NCBI GenBank assembly: GCA_002694945.1
Contig: NZNP01000085.1
Coordinates: 13,830 to 26,613, forward strand
Source: Gammaproteobacteria bacterium
GTDB taxonomy: Bacteria; Pseudomonadota; Gammaproteobacteria; Pseudomonadales; Azotimanducaceae
Direction of reading: 5' to 3'
DNA length: 12,784 nucleotides
Every line of letters starts with the position of its first letter. Position 1 is the first letter of the stretch. Position numbers and translations under genes: made by a program. Under the pieces are notes generated by a model that was not told where the DNA came from, made no database searches, and saw only the letters and a list, made by a program, of their open reading frames with translations. Below, in pieces: positions 1-8,558 of the stretch.

Positions 1-309
1 TATGTCGACAAAAACTTTTCAGTTTCTTCCTTTGAAAACAAGCAGTTAGTATTGCTGACTCCGACGGCTTCTCAGGCAACTCACATACGATATCGACAAC
101 AAAGCCTTCTGAAAGCCCTGCATCGGGAGGGCCTAGACGTAAAAGAATTAAAGATCAAGATTCAGCCAGTTTTAGTCAACGAAATTCCACCGATGGTAGA
201 GCGACCTCTGAGCAAGGAAAGTGCCAGGCATCTCTCATCGATTGCCGAGCATATAGATTATCTGCCGCTGAAGCAGGCTCTCATAGGATTATCGAGGAAT
301 ACGAATTAG
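1..309 (+). CDS. dciA: DciA-like (DUF721) protein, 3' part only
   Basis: The reading frame is open from the first base of the window to a TAG stop at 307-309, giving 102 visible residues; the true start lies off the left edge, so the TTG at 52 is not a start. The visible part has the look of the DUF721 fold: an alternating strand ([20 protein letters not shown]), a helix with LLKAL, a strand ending in IKIQP, then the C-terminal stretch [18 protein letters not shown] with [15 protein letters not shown] typical of gammaproteobacterial members. Family knowledge: DciA is the ancestral loader or operator of the replicative helicase DnaB in bacteria lacking DnaC or DnaI, and in gammaproteobacteria it often lies between lpxC and secA. 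It is convergent with lpxC and overlaps its last 4 bases. The assignment rests on pattern recognition of the C-terminal half, not on a search. Confidence 0.75.
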   Translation, partial: YVDKNFSVSSFENKQLVLLTPTASQATHIRYRQQSLLKALHREGLDVKELKIKIQPVLVNEIPPMVERPLSKESARHLSSIAEHIDYLPLKQALIGLSRNTN

Positions 310-1238
310 CCTGCAGCCGCGAGAGCTATCCCCGCGTACGATACAGGCGCATCTTCGATTTTATCGAACGTGACAATTTCCCAAGCATCTGTTTCGACCA
401 GAAGGCGCCGTCTCAAGGCATCGTTTTCCGTGTGCCCTGATTTATATCCGACAAATTCTCCTATAAGACTGTGGCCGAGCAGATATAGATCGCCGATTGC
501 ATCAAGTATTTTATGTCTTACGAATTCATCCTCGTGGCGAAGACCATCGTCATTCAGTACCCTGTAGTCATCGACAAGGACAACGTTATCCAGGCTACCT
601 CCTCGGGCTAGATTTAGCTCTCTAAGGTGCTCTATATCATGCATTAAACCGAACGTACGAGCCCTGCTCACTTCTTTAACGAAGGAAGTCGCCGAAAAAT
701 CAACACTCGCTTGTTGTTCCTTTATAATTGCGTTGTCATAAACGATCGTGTGGGAGACTTTGAATCCATCATAAGGCCTAATGCCGGCTGACTGCCCATA
801 TGAAGCCTCACTTTCTTGGTCATCAACCAAGACCTCTTTCTTTATCCTAATAAATTTTTTAAGTGCCGCCTGCTCTTCTATACCAGCGCTTTGTATAAGA
901 AATACAAAGGTCGCCGCGCTGCCATCCATAATTGGCATTTCTGGTCCACTCACTTCGACATAGGCGTTGTCTATTCCAAGCCCACTGAAAGCCGACATCA
1001 GATGCTCAACAGTTGACACTCGGAACTTTCCTGTCGCTATTGTGGTAGCTAAAGTAGTGTCTACAACCGATTCGGTTAGAGCAGGGATTTCAACAGCAGG
1101 TTCGACGTCAACACGAACAAAAATAATCCCACTATCGGCTGGAGCTGGGCGCAATGTCAGATATATCTTCTCGCCAGTGTGTAAACCAACACCCGTAGCC
1201 CGAATCACGTTTTTAAGTGTTTTTTGCCTGATCTGCAT
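306..1238 (-). CDS. lpxC: UDP-3-O-acyl-N-acetylglucosamine deacetylase LpxC
   Basis: LpxC is the zinc-dependent cytoplasmic enzyme that removes the N-acetyl group from UDP-3-O-acyl-GlcNAc, the committed step of lipid A synthesis. The protein has 310 residues, against about 305 in E. coli. The catalytic set is visible: VEHLMSA with Glu78 and His79, [10 protein letters not shown] with His242 and Asp246 (E. coli His238 and Asp242), and SGHTEND with His269 (E. coli His265). The N-terminal signature [10 protein letters not shown] (13-22) is also present. The start is an ATG at 1236-1238 with only a weak purine stretch (AATAAAG) directly upstream; no better start lies nearby. It is the last gene of the cluster and is separated from ftsZ by a gap that may hold its own promoter. 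Its TAA stop interlocks with the TAG stop of the convergent DciA-like gene, leaving no intergenic space. The C-terminus ends in a short small-residue tail (GIALAAAG). In E. coli LpxC is controlled by FtsH proteolysis through its C-terminus; whether this tail acts so is inference. Confidence 0.97.
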   Translation of the reverse strand: MQIRQKTLKNVIRATGVGLHTGEKIYLTLRPAPADSGIIFVRVDVEPAVEIPALTESVVDTTLATTIATGKFRVSTVEHLMSAFSGLGIDNAYVEVSGPEMPIMDGSAATFVFLIQSAGIEEQAALKKFIRIKKEVLVDDQESEASYGQSAGIRPYDGFKVSHTIVYDNAIIKEQQASVDFSATSFVKEVSRARTFGLMHDIEHLRELNLARGGSLDNVVLVDDYRVLNDDGLRHEDEFVRHKILDAIGDLYLLGHSLIGEFVGYKSGHTENDALRRRLLVETDAWEIVTFDKIEDAPVSYAGIALAAAG

Positions 1239-1462
1239 CTTTATTATTGATCTAGTTCAACACAAGCGGCGCGAATACTAACAAAAACTCGCCGGAACCT
1301 CTATTTCTTTAAGCTTTAATACATCTTTAGAGCGCGACTAGTTATAGGACCGCGAATCTCAAGATAAGTTTCAGCTAACCAATAATTTTTGAGGAAAATC
1401 ATTCATAGATAAACCACCATAGATTTTCAGAAATTTAAAAGGAATCCACCTCTGGATGACCT
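1239..1462 (-). other. ftsZ-lpxC intergenic region
   Basis: This is the longest non-coding stretch of the window (224 bases). It holds no credible gene: the longest small frames read toward lpxC are about 11 codons and lack a convincing ribosome binding site. Just after the ftsZ stop there is a short hairpin (ATCCA-GAGG-TGGAT, 1444-1457) followed by a T-rich stretch, too weak to call a terminator. In the middle lies a possible promoter (see the separate entry). The remaining about 100 bases before the lpxC start would be its 5' leader; I saw no riboswitch-like structure in it. Confidence 0.6.
1345..1372 (-). promoter_or_regulatory. Possible lpxC promoter, sigma-E-like
   Basis: On the minus strand, GAAACTT (1372-1366) is followed after 16 bases by TCCTA (1349-1345). 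This resembles the extracytoplasmic-stress sigma-E promoter pattern (GGAACTT, 15-16 bases, TC followed by A-rich bases), with six of seven bases in the -35 part. A sigma-70-like TATAAC (1346-1341) overlaps the same place but has no good -35 element. Transcription would start near 1337, leaving a leader of roughly 100 bases before lpxC. Short motifs of this kind arise by chance, so this is a candidate only. Confidence 0.22.
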
Positions 1463-2623
1463 TCAATCAGCCTGTCTCCGAAGAAAGGCTGGGATGTCAA
1501 GATAATCCAGATCTTTATCGGCACTGAGGTGGCCTTCATCAGTACCATTAACTACGGCTTTCCTAATTACCGTGGGACGGTCAAAGTCTGAATAATCTGG
1601 CACCCCATCGCCTGCAACGCTACGCTTTACCTCCTGAGCTATTCTAGGCGATCCCGCCTGCATATCCTGGCTACCCAATCCAGTTGCTACAACAGTAACC
1701 CTTAGCTCATCTCCCATCGTTTCATCTATTACGGTCCCTACTACAACCGTCGCATTCTCTGATGCGAATTCCTCTACTGTACCACCTACCTCTGAAAATT
1801 CGCCGAGCGAGATATCTGCACCTGCTGCAATATTTACCAGTACCCCTCGCGCACCTGTGAAATCAACGTCTTCAAGTAGAGGGCTTCGAATCGCTGCTTC
1901 AGCAGCTTGCCTTGCCCGACCTTCACCTGTTGCGTAACCGCTGCCCATCATCGCCATACCCATTTCTGACATCACCGTTCTAACGTCAGCGAAGTCTACA
2001 TTGATCATACCTGGTCGGATAATTAGGTCGGCTATCCCCTGCACCGCACCAGATAGGACGTCATCAACGCTGGCGAAAGCTTCCAGCAGCGGGGTCTCTT
2101 TACCTAAAATAGCCAAGAGTTTTTCGTTGGGAATAGTAATCAAGGAATCGACGTGTCGAGATAGTTCGGCAATACCCTCTTCCGCTATCTTCATTCGCTT
2201 CCTTCCCTCAAAAACAAAGGGTTTGGTCACAACGGCAACGGTTAGAATATCTAACTGCTGGGCTATCTCCGCAACAATCGGTGCTGCGCCAGTGCCAGTT
2301 CCTCCACCCATACCTGCAGTGATAAACACCATATCCGAACCACTCAAAGCTTCTGCAATCCTTTCACGATCCTCTTCGGCAGCATCCTTACCCATCGCAG
2401 GATTAGCGCCCGCGCCTAGACCACGGGTCACAGTCGAACCTAGCTGCAGCAAGGTTCTAGAATTTAGATTTTTCAAAGCCTGTGCATCGGTATTGGCACA
2501 GACGAATTCTACACCTTCAATATTTTGGCGAACCATATGCTCAACGGCATTTCCACCGCCACCACCAACGCCTATAACCTTTATTACCGCATTTTGAGGT
2601 GCGTTATCCACTATCTCAAACAT
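1463..2623 (-). CDS. ftsZ: Cell division GTPase FtsZ
   Basis: FtsZ is the tubulin-like GTPase that forms the division ring. The 386-residue protein is of usual length (E. coli 383). Visible motifs: the glycine-rich N-terminal loop GVGGGGGNAV (18-27), the tubulin signature GGGTGTGAAP (106-115), the T7 synergy loop NVDFADVRTVM (208-218) that completes the neighbouring subunit's GTPase site, and the C-terminal conserved peptide LDYLDIPAFLRRQAD at the very end, which binds FtsA and ZipA. The linker between the globular core and that peptide is short (about residues 318-371). Three consecutive possible starts exist: TTG at 2629, ATG at 2626 and ATG at 2623. The third is chosen because AAGGAGG ends 6 bases before it and because the resulting MFE- N-terminus matches the E. 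coli protein. ftsZ follows ftsA after 60 bases; this and the strong ribosome binding site fit its need for higher expression than its neighbours. Confidence 0.98.
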   Translation of the reverse strand: MFEIVDNAPQNAVIKVIGVGGGGGNAVEHMVRQNIEGVEFVCANTDAQALKNLNSRTLLQLGSTVTRGLGAGANPAMGKDAAEEDRERIAEALSGSDMVFITAGMGGGTGTGAAPIVAEIAQQLDILTVAVVTKPFVFEGRKRMKIAEEGIAELSRHVDSLITIPNEKLLAILGKETPLLEAFASVDDVLSGAVQGIADLIIRPGMINVDFADVRTVMSEMGMAMMGSGYATGEGRARQAAEAAIRSPLLEDVDFTGARGVLVNIAAGADISLGEFSEVGGTVEEFASENATVVVGTVIDETMGDELRVTVVATGLGSQDMQAGSPRIAQEVKRSVAGDGVPDYSDFDRPTVIRKAVVNGTDEGHLSADKDLDYLDIPAFLRRQAD

Positions 2624-2629
2624 CATCAA

Positions 2630-2636
2630 CCTCCTT
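2630..2636 (-). promoter_or_regulatory. Strong ribosome binding site of ftsZ
   Basis: AAGGAGG read on the minus strand is nearly the perfect anti-16S complement. It sits 6 bases before the ATG at 2623 and only 3 bases before the ATG at 2626, so it decides between the two starts. It is the strongest Shine-Dalgarno in the window; most other genes here rely on start/stop overlap. Confidence 0.8.
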
Positions 2637-2683
2637 CAGGTTTCATGCTCTAAAAGTTTTTATTCCATTTCAGTAGTTTTCTA

Positions 2684-3916
2684 CTAGTAATTACCTATAA
2701 ACCAACTTTTAACCCGCCCCATCATGGAGTCCATACCCGCTACCGCTGGCAATGCAATCTGATCAGCCATCTGCAGAGCGCCATGCTGCAACAAACCTAC
2801 TGCCGTTGAATAAATGGGGTTCCGGACAATATCTGATAATCCAGAAACATTTTTCGGCTTACCAAGGCTGACCGGCATGTGAAAGATTTCTTCTGCCAGA
2901 TCTACTGCACCTTCTATCTTCGAGGTGCCGCCAGTCAGTACTATTCCCGCTGCTATAAGATCTTCAAAGCCACTCCTACGCAGCTCGGCCTGCACCAGAG
3001 TGAATAGTTCATCGTAGCGAGGCTCGACCACCTCAGCCAAAGCCTGGCGTGAAAGATCACGATCAGATCGATCCCCAACACTAGGCACCTTTATCGTCTC
3101 GTTCTCTCCCGCCAAGCTAGCAAGCGCGCAGGCATATTTGATCTTTATGTCCTCGGCGTGAGGCGTGGGCGTTCGGAGCGCCATCGCTATGTCATTAGTC
3201 ACCTGATCACCAGCGATTGGGATTACAGCGGTATGGCGGATCGCCCCTTCCGTAAAAACAGCGATGTCAGTAGTGCCTCCCCCAATATCCACAAGACAAA
3301 CCCCCAGATCTTTCTCATCTTCTGTCAATACGGCATGCCCCGAAGCAACCTGCTCCAGAATTATGTCTTCAACCTGCAAACCACACCGCCGTATACATTT
3401 TTCAATGTTCTGCGCCGCATTCACGGCACAGGTTACTAGATGCACCTTGGCTTCAAGCCGAACACCCGACATACCCAATGGTTCCTTAACGCCTTCCTGG
3501 CTATCTACAAGGTATTCCTGAGGAAGGATATGTAGAATCTTCTGATCCGCAGGAATAGCAACTGCCTGAGCGGCATCGATGACCCTTTCTATGTCCGGCT
3601 GGAAAACTTCACGGTCACGAATCGCCACAATTCCATGAGAATTAAGGCTCCTAATATGATTACCCGCAATGCCCGCATAAACTGAGTGTATCTGACAACC
3701 TGCCATCAACTCAGCCTCTTCCACCGCTCTTTGAATCGACTGTACGGTTGATTCGATATTTACTACTACACCTTTCTTCAACCCCCGAGAGGGATGGGAG
3801 CCAATCCCAACAATTTCGATTTCACCCTCGAAACCTATTTCCGCAACGATTGCAACGACCTTTGATGTTCCGATATCTAGACCGACGATCATGCGGCCAT
3901 CAGTTGGGCTATTCAT
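2684..3916 (-). CDS. ftsA: Cell division protein FtsA (actin-like Z-ring membrane anchor)
   Basis: FtsA is an actin-family ATPase that tethers FtsZ to the inner membrane and recruits later divisome proteins. The 410-residue length is normal (E. coli 420). Actin-family nucleotide-binding motifs are visible: phosphate-1 VGLDIGTSKVVAIV (11-24), phosphate-2 VDIGGGTTDIAVF (209-221) and the adenosine motif IVLTGGTSKIEG (325-336). The insertion typical of FtsA (domain 1C, roughly residues 85-165) carries the family's GIAGNHIRSLNS and LPQEYLVD segments. The last residues (SMMGRVKSWFIGNY) form a short amphipathic helix of the membrane-targeting type. The ATG overlaps the ftsQ stop as ATGA, with a GGGGTG stretch about 9 bases upstream, so translation is probably coupled to ftsQ. 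Confidence 0.98.
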   Translation of the reverse strand: MNSPTDGRMIVGLDIGTSKVVAIVAEIGFEGEIEIVGIGSHPSRGLKKGVVVNIESTVQSIQRAVEEAELMAGCQIHSVYAGIAGNHIRSLNSHGIVAIRDREVFQPDIERVIDAAQAVAIPADQKILHILPQEYLVDSQEGVKEPLGMSGVRLEAKVHLVTCAVNAAQNIEKCIRRCGLQVEDIILEQVASGHAVLTEDEKDLGVCLVDIGGGTTDIAVFTEGAIRHTAVIPIAGDQVTNDIAMALRTPTPHAEDIKIKYACALASLAGENETIKVPSVGDRSDRDLSRQALAEVVEPRYDELFTLVQAELRRSGFEDLIAAGIVLTGGTSKIEGAVDLAEEIFHMPVSLGKPKNVSGLSDIVRNPIYSTAVGLLQHGALQMADQIALPAVAGMDSMMGRVKSWFIGNY

Positions 3917-4656
3917 AAGCTTTGCACCCCTAAAGTTTCGTTAATCTCACTACGAGCAGCGACCACTTCGTTGCTCAGGTTTAGTTCATCATCAAACTGA
4001 ACAGCAACACCGTTGATGTAACGTGCATCCATTCTCCGGATTCGTTTGATTTCGCTCTGACTCTGCAGGAGCTCTCTCACTGCAAGAAAACGATCTAACC
4101 TTTCTCTAAGATCCTCTTTACCCAGCAAAATCGTAATTCGACGCCGAGTTTCAATAGTCCAGGAACCAAGATCGCTCCGCGTCAAATTTCTGATAACGAT
4201 ACCGTGAGAAGTCAAAATCCCGCCCAGTTCTTGAAATCTGGACATAACTTCCCGCTCGCTTCCATCGGGTCCATATAATCCAGGCAGATCCCCTGCTGCA
4301 ATCAGATCGGTCACCAGAACTCTACCTTCCGAATTAATAAAACCATCGTCGTTCCAATAGGCGACTACGGTTTCAGGGACGATTTCGACGCCGATCGCAT
4401 TCGGCCATTGTCGTCGAACATTTACCTGGTCGATCCATTCAAGCGCTAAAAGCTTATCTCGAATGAACTCTTGTTCAGCTTCAATATCAATTGCTAGCAG
4501 CCGATCCTTCACGCTCAGGATTTGGGATTCAGATAGTTCACCAATGATGGCTACGGATTGGATTTTCGCTCGATCAATTGATAATAGTGCAAAAGCCAAA
4601 GCACCAACGAGCAACAACACCGATATACTAAAATTCGATCGAACCCACAGCTTCAT
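3913..4656 (-). CDS. ftsQ: Cell division protein FtsQ
   Basis: FtsQ is a bitopic inner-membrane protein that joins the early cytoplasmic divisome to the periplasmic late proteins through FtsB and FtsL. The 247-residue protein has a very short cytoplasmic tail (MKLWVRSN), one transmembrane segment at about residues 9-27, a periplasmic POTRA domain at about 33-98 (starting [11 protein letters not shown] and ending with the typical [21 protein letters not shown] region), and a C-terminal beta domain containing the conserved [12 protein letters not shown] (210-221). It is somewhat shorter than E. coli FtsQ (276), mainly at the N-terminus. The chosen ATG at 4656 overlaps the murC stop as ATGA and has GAGG a few bases upstream. 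A TTG five codons earlier (4671) is also possible but less likely. In many relatives ddl or murB precedes this gene; here it follows murC directly. Confidence 0.94.
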   Translation of the reverse strand: MKLWVRSNFSISVLLLVGALAFALLSIDRAKIQSVAIIGELSESQILSVKDRLLAIDIEAEQEFIRDKLLALEWIDQVNVRRQWPNAIGVEIVPETVVAYWNDDGFINSEGRVLVTDLIAAGDLPGLYGPDGSEREVMSRFQELGGILTSHGIVIRNLTRSDLGSWTIETRRRITILLGKEDLRERLDRFLAVRELLQSQSEIKRIRRMDARYINGVAVQFDDELNLSNEVVAARSEINETLGVQSL

Positions 4657-6092
4657 GTCCTCAGCCTCCAATCTTGCCAGCGTTTCGTAAGAGCCTGAGC
4701 TAGCTGGGCTGTTTCACCCGCGCCCTGAGTCAGGACGAGGTCACCAGGTTCAACTAGGTCATCGAGTACTTGGGGTACATCGGCAATAAACTCAGCAAAA
4801 GTAACCTGCACATTAGTTTTTAAACTTAGCTGCCCATATAAATCCCGTCCTGAAGCACCCAAAATACGATTTTCACCGGCAGAATAGGTCTCCAATAGTA
4901 CGAGACGATCAACAAGCGAAAGAACATCAATAAATTGATCGAAGAGTTCTAGGGTTCGAGAATAACGATGAGGTTGGTAGACCATTACGAGCCTGCTGTC
5001 CGGCCATCCTCGCCGAATAGCTTCAATTGTTGATTTAACCTCACTGGGATGATGACCATAGTCATCTACCAAGAGAAATTCGCCATCTCTCCGGCAGAAA
5101 CGACCATGAACCTGAAAACGTCTTGAGACCCCTTCAAAATTCTCGAGACCTCTCATGATATCCTGATCTGAAACACCTTCATCCGAAGCAATAGCAACAG
5201 CCGCCAGAGCATTCTGAACATTGTGACGACCGGGCAAAGAGAGGTTAATTTTGAGATCATTCCCATGCTGATTACGCCTTACAACAAAACTTGCATGTTC
5301 ACCGATCTGTTTATCGTCCGTCGCTTGGAAGTCGGCTTCTGGATCAAAGCCATAGGTGATAATAGGTCGTTGAAATCTTGGCATAAGAGACTTTATGACT
5401 GGATCATCTATGCAGGCCACAAGAAGACCATAGAACGGTAAGTTATGAGCAAAGGCAACGAATGCATCTTTGAGTTTCTCAAAACTGCCTTCGTAATTTA
5501 TCAGGTGGTCTTTATCGACATTAGTTAAAACTGAGACCAAGGGCTGCAGGTGTAAGAACGACGCATCGCTTTCATCGGCCTCGGCAATAAGATAGCGTGA
5601 TGCTCCTAATCGAGCATTACTGGCAGAACTATTTAATAGACCACCTATGATAAACGTCGGGTCGAGCGAAGCCTGCCTGAATATCGAGGCTACAAGACTC
5701 GTCGTGGTGGTCTTGCCATGCGTACCTGCTATAGCAATGCCATGTCGATAACGCATCAACTCAGCGAGCATCTCCGCCCTTCTGACAACAGGCAACCGAG
5801 CTTGATGAGCAGCCGTTATCTCTGGGTTGAAGTCACCAATAGCCGAAGACTGAACGACGACATCAGCATCCCTAACGTAATCGCTATTATGACCGATGTG
5901 AACAGTTGCGCCTAGATTTGTCAGTCGGTCTGTAGCCTCCGATTGACTTATATCCGAACCCGAAATGGCATACCCCTGATTCATTAGAACTTCCGCGATC
6001 CCACACATACCGGAGCCACCGATACCGACGAAGTGAATCCGTTTGATACGCCGCATCTCTGGAACATAAGCTGTATTAGATGTCTCAGCCAT
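4653..6092 (-). CDS. murC: UDP-N-acetylmuramate-L-alanine ligase MurC
   Basis: MurC adds L-alanine to UDP-MurNAc with ATP in the cytoplasm, the first amino-acid step of the peptidoglycan stem peptide. The 479-residue protein (E. coli 491) shows the three Mur ligase domains: the N-terminal UDP-binding Rossmann domain with [17 protein letters not shown] (20-36), the central ATPase domain with P-loop [10 protein letters not shown] (122-131) and TNVDKDHL, and the C-terminal domain with the MurC-typical [10 protein letters not shown] and YQPHRYSRT segments. The ATG at 6092 is chosen because it overlaps the ftsW stop by 8 bases (ATGGCTGA) and gives a normal N-terminus; frames farther upstream offer only TTG or GTG inside ftsW. 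Its 3' end overlaps ftsQ as ATGA. murG, which normally precedes murC, is absent. Confidence 0.97.
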   Translation of the reverse strand: MAETSNTAYVPEMRRIKRIHFVGIGGSGMCGIAEVLMNQGYAISGSDISQSEATDRLTNLGATVHIGHNSDYVRDADVVVQSSAIGDFNPEITAAHQARLPVVRRAEMLAELMRYRHGIAIAGTHGKTTTTSLVASIFRQASLDPTFIIGGLLNSSASNARLGASRYLIAEADESDASFLHLQPLVSVLTNVDKDHLINYEGSFEKLKDAFVAFAHNLPFYGLLVACIDDPVIKSLMPRFQRPIITYGFDPEADFQATDDKQIGEHASFVVRRNQHGNDLKINLSLPGRHNVQNALAAVAIASDEGVSDQDIMRGLENFEGVSRRFQVHGRFCRRDGEFLLVDDYGHHPSEVKSTIEAIRRGWPDSRLVMVYQPHRYSRTLELFDQFIDVLSLVDRLVLLETYSAGENRILGASGRDLYGQLSLKTNVQVTFAEFIADVPQVLDDLVEPGDLVLTQGAGETAQLAQALTKRWQDWRLRT

Positions 6093-7266
6093 AAGCGTCA
6101 CCACGAGACTTTTCAACTTGTACCTGACGCGCCTCAAAATCTACTCGGAGAAGAATTGCTACCATGATGCAACTGACTATCAAGCTGTTTCCGCCATAGC
6201 TCATTAGAGGTAAGGTCAGGCCCTTGGTAGGCAATATACCGAGATTCACCCCTAAATTGATGCTGGCCTGAAGCCCCAGAATCATTGCAATACCGAATGC
6301 CAGATGCGCATGAAAATTTAATCCTTTCTGCTTCGCCTCAAGTCCAATAGCAAGACCGCGTAATACCAAACAGGCAAACAGCACAATGATCAATCCAGCC
6401 CCTATTACTCCCAATTCCTCTGCGATTATTGAAAAAAGAAAATCCGTATGCGCTTCCGGCAAGAAGAACAATTTCTGGATACTGTTGCCTAACCCCAAGC
6501 CAAACCACTCACCGCGACCAAACGCTATAAGCGCCTGAGTAAGCTGATAACCACTACCAAACTGGTTTTCCCAAGGATTGGCAAAGGCGGTTAGTCGGGC
6601 TAGACGATAAGGCTCTAAAGTCGCGAGGATAGACACAGCGGAAATACTAATCACGACTACAGGGAGAAAATATCTGTAAGGTACCCCTGCAAGAAAGATC
6701 ATTCCGATAGAAGCGCCCAGTATTACAATAGCAGCTCCAAAATCCGGTTGTGCCAATAACAAGAGCGAAATCACGGTTAGAATAAGAAGAGGTTTAACAA
6801 AAGCAAAAAATGACGACTCAATGTCTTCTTTGCGTCGCACGAGGTAGGCCGCAACGTAAACCAGAAGGAATAATTTTGCGAACTCCGACCCTTGCAAACC
6901 AAAGGGACCGATTGGTATCCATCGTGTCGAGCCATTAACTTCTCTTCCGACACCTGGCACCAAAACGATTAAAAGGAGCAAAAAAGAGAGCGCCAGAAGC
7001 CACAGATCGCAACGTTGCCAAATGGAAATAGGGGTCACCAGAGTTAGGACCGCCGCGATCGCGCCTATACCGAGATAAAACATGTGACGATTAATCAGGT
7101 GAAATGCATTACCGTGAGTCGCCACGCCAACTTCGAGCGATGCAGAGCCGACCATGACAAGCCCATAGACAAGCAAAAAAGTCGCGATTCCTGCCAGCAT
7201 CAAGTCAATGGGGCAGTTACCTTCTAAGACCATGACTGCTTGTTTATGTTTCACAGCCATACTCAT
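6085..7266 (-). CDS. ftsW: Septal peptidoglycan glycosyltransferase FtsW
   Basis: FtsW is the SEDS-family polytopic membrane protein that polymerises lipid II into glycan strands at the septum together with FtsI. The 393-residue protein is hydrophobic, with about ten transmembrane segments expected for the family and a short cytoplasmic N-terminus. Family segments seen: [15 protein letters not shown] (extracytoplasmic loop and TM4), [19 protein letters not shown], the long loop [20 protein letters not shown] with [19 protein letters not shown] (this region carries the conserved catalytic acidic residue of SEDS enzymes), and the C-terminal signature [18 protein letters not shown]. The E. coli signature has GGSS where this has GGNS. 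The ATG at 7266 overlaps the murD stop as ATGA; a second ATG two codons downstream could also be used. FtsW rather than RodA is favoured by the cluster context. Confidence 0.96.
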   Translation of the reverse strand: MSMAVKHKQAVMVLEGNCPIDLMLAGIATFLLVYGLVMVGSASLEVGVATHGNAFHLINRHMFYLGIGAIAAVLTLVTPISIWQRCDLWLLALSFLLLLIVLVPGVGREVNGSTRWIPIGPFGLQGSEFAKLFLLVYVAAYLVRRKEDIESSFFAFVKPLLILTVISLLLLAQPDFGAAIVILGASIGMIFLAGVPYRYFLPVVVISISAVSILATLEPYRLARLTAFANPWENQFGSGYQLTQALIAFGRGEWFGLGLGNSIQKLFFLPEAHTDFLFSIIAEELGVIGAGLIIVLFACLVLRGLAIGLEAKQKGLNFHAHLAFGIAMILGLQASINLGVNLGILPTKGLTLPLMSYGGNSLIVSCIMVAILLRVDFEARQVQVEKSRGDAYG

Positions 7267-8558
7267 GACTCAAATCTCTCTACAATTTGTCGAAACGTTT
7301 CACCCCGTGCGGCAAAATCAGTAAATTGATCAAAGCTGGCACAACCAGGCGAGAGCAAGACAACATCACCAGAGTCTGCAATATTGCGGGCATCTTTCAG
7401 AGCGTCGGGGAGCCCCGTATAGATCGCGCAATCGATCTCCGGTAAGGCTGAGTAAAGCAAAGGTGCCGCATCACCGATGAGATATGCTCGTTTAATATAC
7501 CTGCCAATCGTATCCTGCAGACGAGCAAAGTCGGCGCTTTTAGAAACTCCGCCTGCAATCAAATGAACATTTCTTTCACTCGCTTCACCTGAAACTGCCG
7601 CAATCATTGCGCCGGGATTTGTTCCTTTTGAATCATTGACGTACCGAACACCGCCTATATGTGCAACAAATTCACTGCGATGTGGAAGCCCTGAAAAATC
7701 TTTTACTACTTCCAGCATCGTTGACATATCAAAATCAAATAGGAGGCCGATCGCGAGTGCTGCCTGAATATTCAGTAAATTGTGACGGCCGGAAAGTTTC
7801 AGCTCGTCCTGCTTGAGCAATACTTCTCCTGAAAGTGTTATAGCATCACCCAACAACGCGAACTCATCGTCACCATCAGCTTCATCCATACCAATGGATA
7901 CCACTCGGATCGAAGGGTCTAATGAGCAACTTATAGCCCGGTTTACAACAGCAGATCGGCAGTTATTGTAAATTGCAAACTTTGTCTTAAAGTAAGCCTG
8001 TTCACTGGAATAGCGATCCAAATGATCAGCAGACAAATTCAGCAACACTGCAACATCAGCAGCGAGGTTGTTTGCAAGCTCCAGTTGGTAACTTGATACT
8101 TCCAAAACGTACAAATCGACGTCGGAGCTCAAAAGGTCTAGACAGGGTGTTCCAAAGTTACCACCTAGCGCGACCCTTCCAGTTTGTTTCTTAGCTATGT
8201 CATGGAAGAGCTGCGTCACTGTCGATTTGCCGTTTGTACCTGTAACGGCGACAAAAGGTGCCTGCACAATTTGACCGAAAAGCTGAACATCGCCAAATAA
8301 CCGGTCATGTGTTGTGTGATCCGCAAGGACCGGGAGACCCAACGGTACACCAGGACTCACATAGATCTTCTTCGCAACTGAAATGACATCACCAACAATA
8401 GGGCCGACTGTTGCATCGGGTGAAATAGCGCGCAATAACGCAAGCCGATCCGACCTAACCGCGTCATCTAGGACGACGAATGCTTCATCCCTTGCCGCTA
8501 GGAACCTGGCATAACTCAAACCGGTTTCTCCTAAACCGACTATCACATTACTCACCAT
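7263..8558 (-). CDS. murD: UDP-N-acetylmuramoylalanine-D-glutamate ligase MurD
   Basis: MurD adds D-glutamate to UDP-MurNAc-L-Ala. The 431-residue protein (E. coli 438) has the N-terminal nucleotide-binding start NVIVGLGETGLSYARFL (4-20), the P-loop TGTNGKSTVTQL (106-117), the GGNFGTP and LEVSSYQLE segments, LNLSADHLDRY, and the C-terminal VNDSKGTNPGA and LLSPGCASFDQF that are specific to MurD. The ATG at 8558 is chosen: it places the Rossmann strand at the very N-terminus, as in relatives, and it overlaps the end of murE by only 11 bases, with AAAGGG about 9 bases upstream. A GTG 20 codons earlier (8618) would add an unsupported tail deep inside murE. In canonical clusters murF and mraY lie between murE and murD; here they do not. 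Confidence 0.97.
   Translation of the reverse strand: MVSNVIVGLGETGLSYARFLAARDEAFVVLDDAVRSDRLALLRAISPDATVGPIVGDVISVAKKIYVSPGVPLGLPVLADHTTHDRLFGDVQLFGQIVQAPFVAVTGTNGKSTVTQLFHDIAKKQTGRVALGGNFGTPCLDLLSSDVDLYVLEVSSYQLELANNLAADVAVLLNLSADHLDRYSSEQAYFKTKFAIYNNCRSAVVNRAISCSLDPSIRVVSIGMDEADGDDEFALLGDAITLSGEVLLKQDELKLSGRHNLLNIQAALAIGLLFDFDMSTMLEVVKDFSGLPHRSEFVAHIGGVRYVNDSKGTNPGAMIAAVSGEASERNVHLIAGGVSKSADFARLQDTIGRYIKRAYLIGDAAPLLYSALPEIDCAIYTGLPDALKDARNIADSGDVVLLSPGCASFDQFTDFAARGETFRQIVERFES

Noticed and set aside
52..54. TTG as the start of the left-edge gene
   Set aside because: The frame is open to base 1 and the upstream residues fit the same domain. No ribosome binding site precedes the TTG.
1494..1499. 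Perfect TTGACA on the minus strand near the 3' end of ftsZ, a possible lpxC promoter -35
   Set aside because: No -10-like hexamer occurs 16-18 bases downstream, and the bases encode the conserved LDIPAF peptide of FtsZ.
2001..2597. Long open frame of about 198 codons antisense to ftsZ
   Set aside because: It lies wholly opposite the strongly conserved ftsZ. Its translation is rich in Ser, Pro, Ala and Ile in the pattern expected of a reverse-strand shadow, and it has no family resemblance.
2604..2612. TTATCCACT, one base from a DnaA box
   Set aside because: It lies inside the ftsZ coding region, where the same bases encode the conserved N-terminus, and no cluster of further boxes is near. 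A single near-match is expected by chance.
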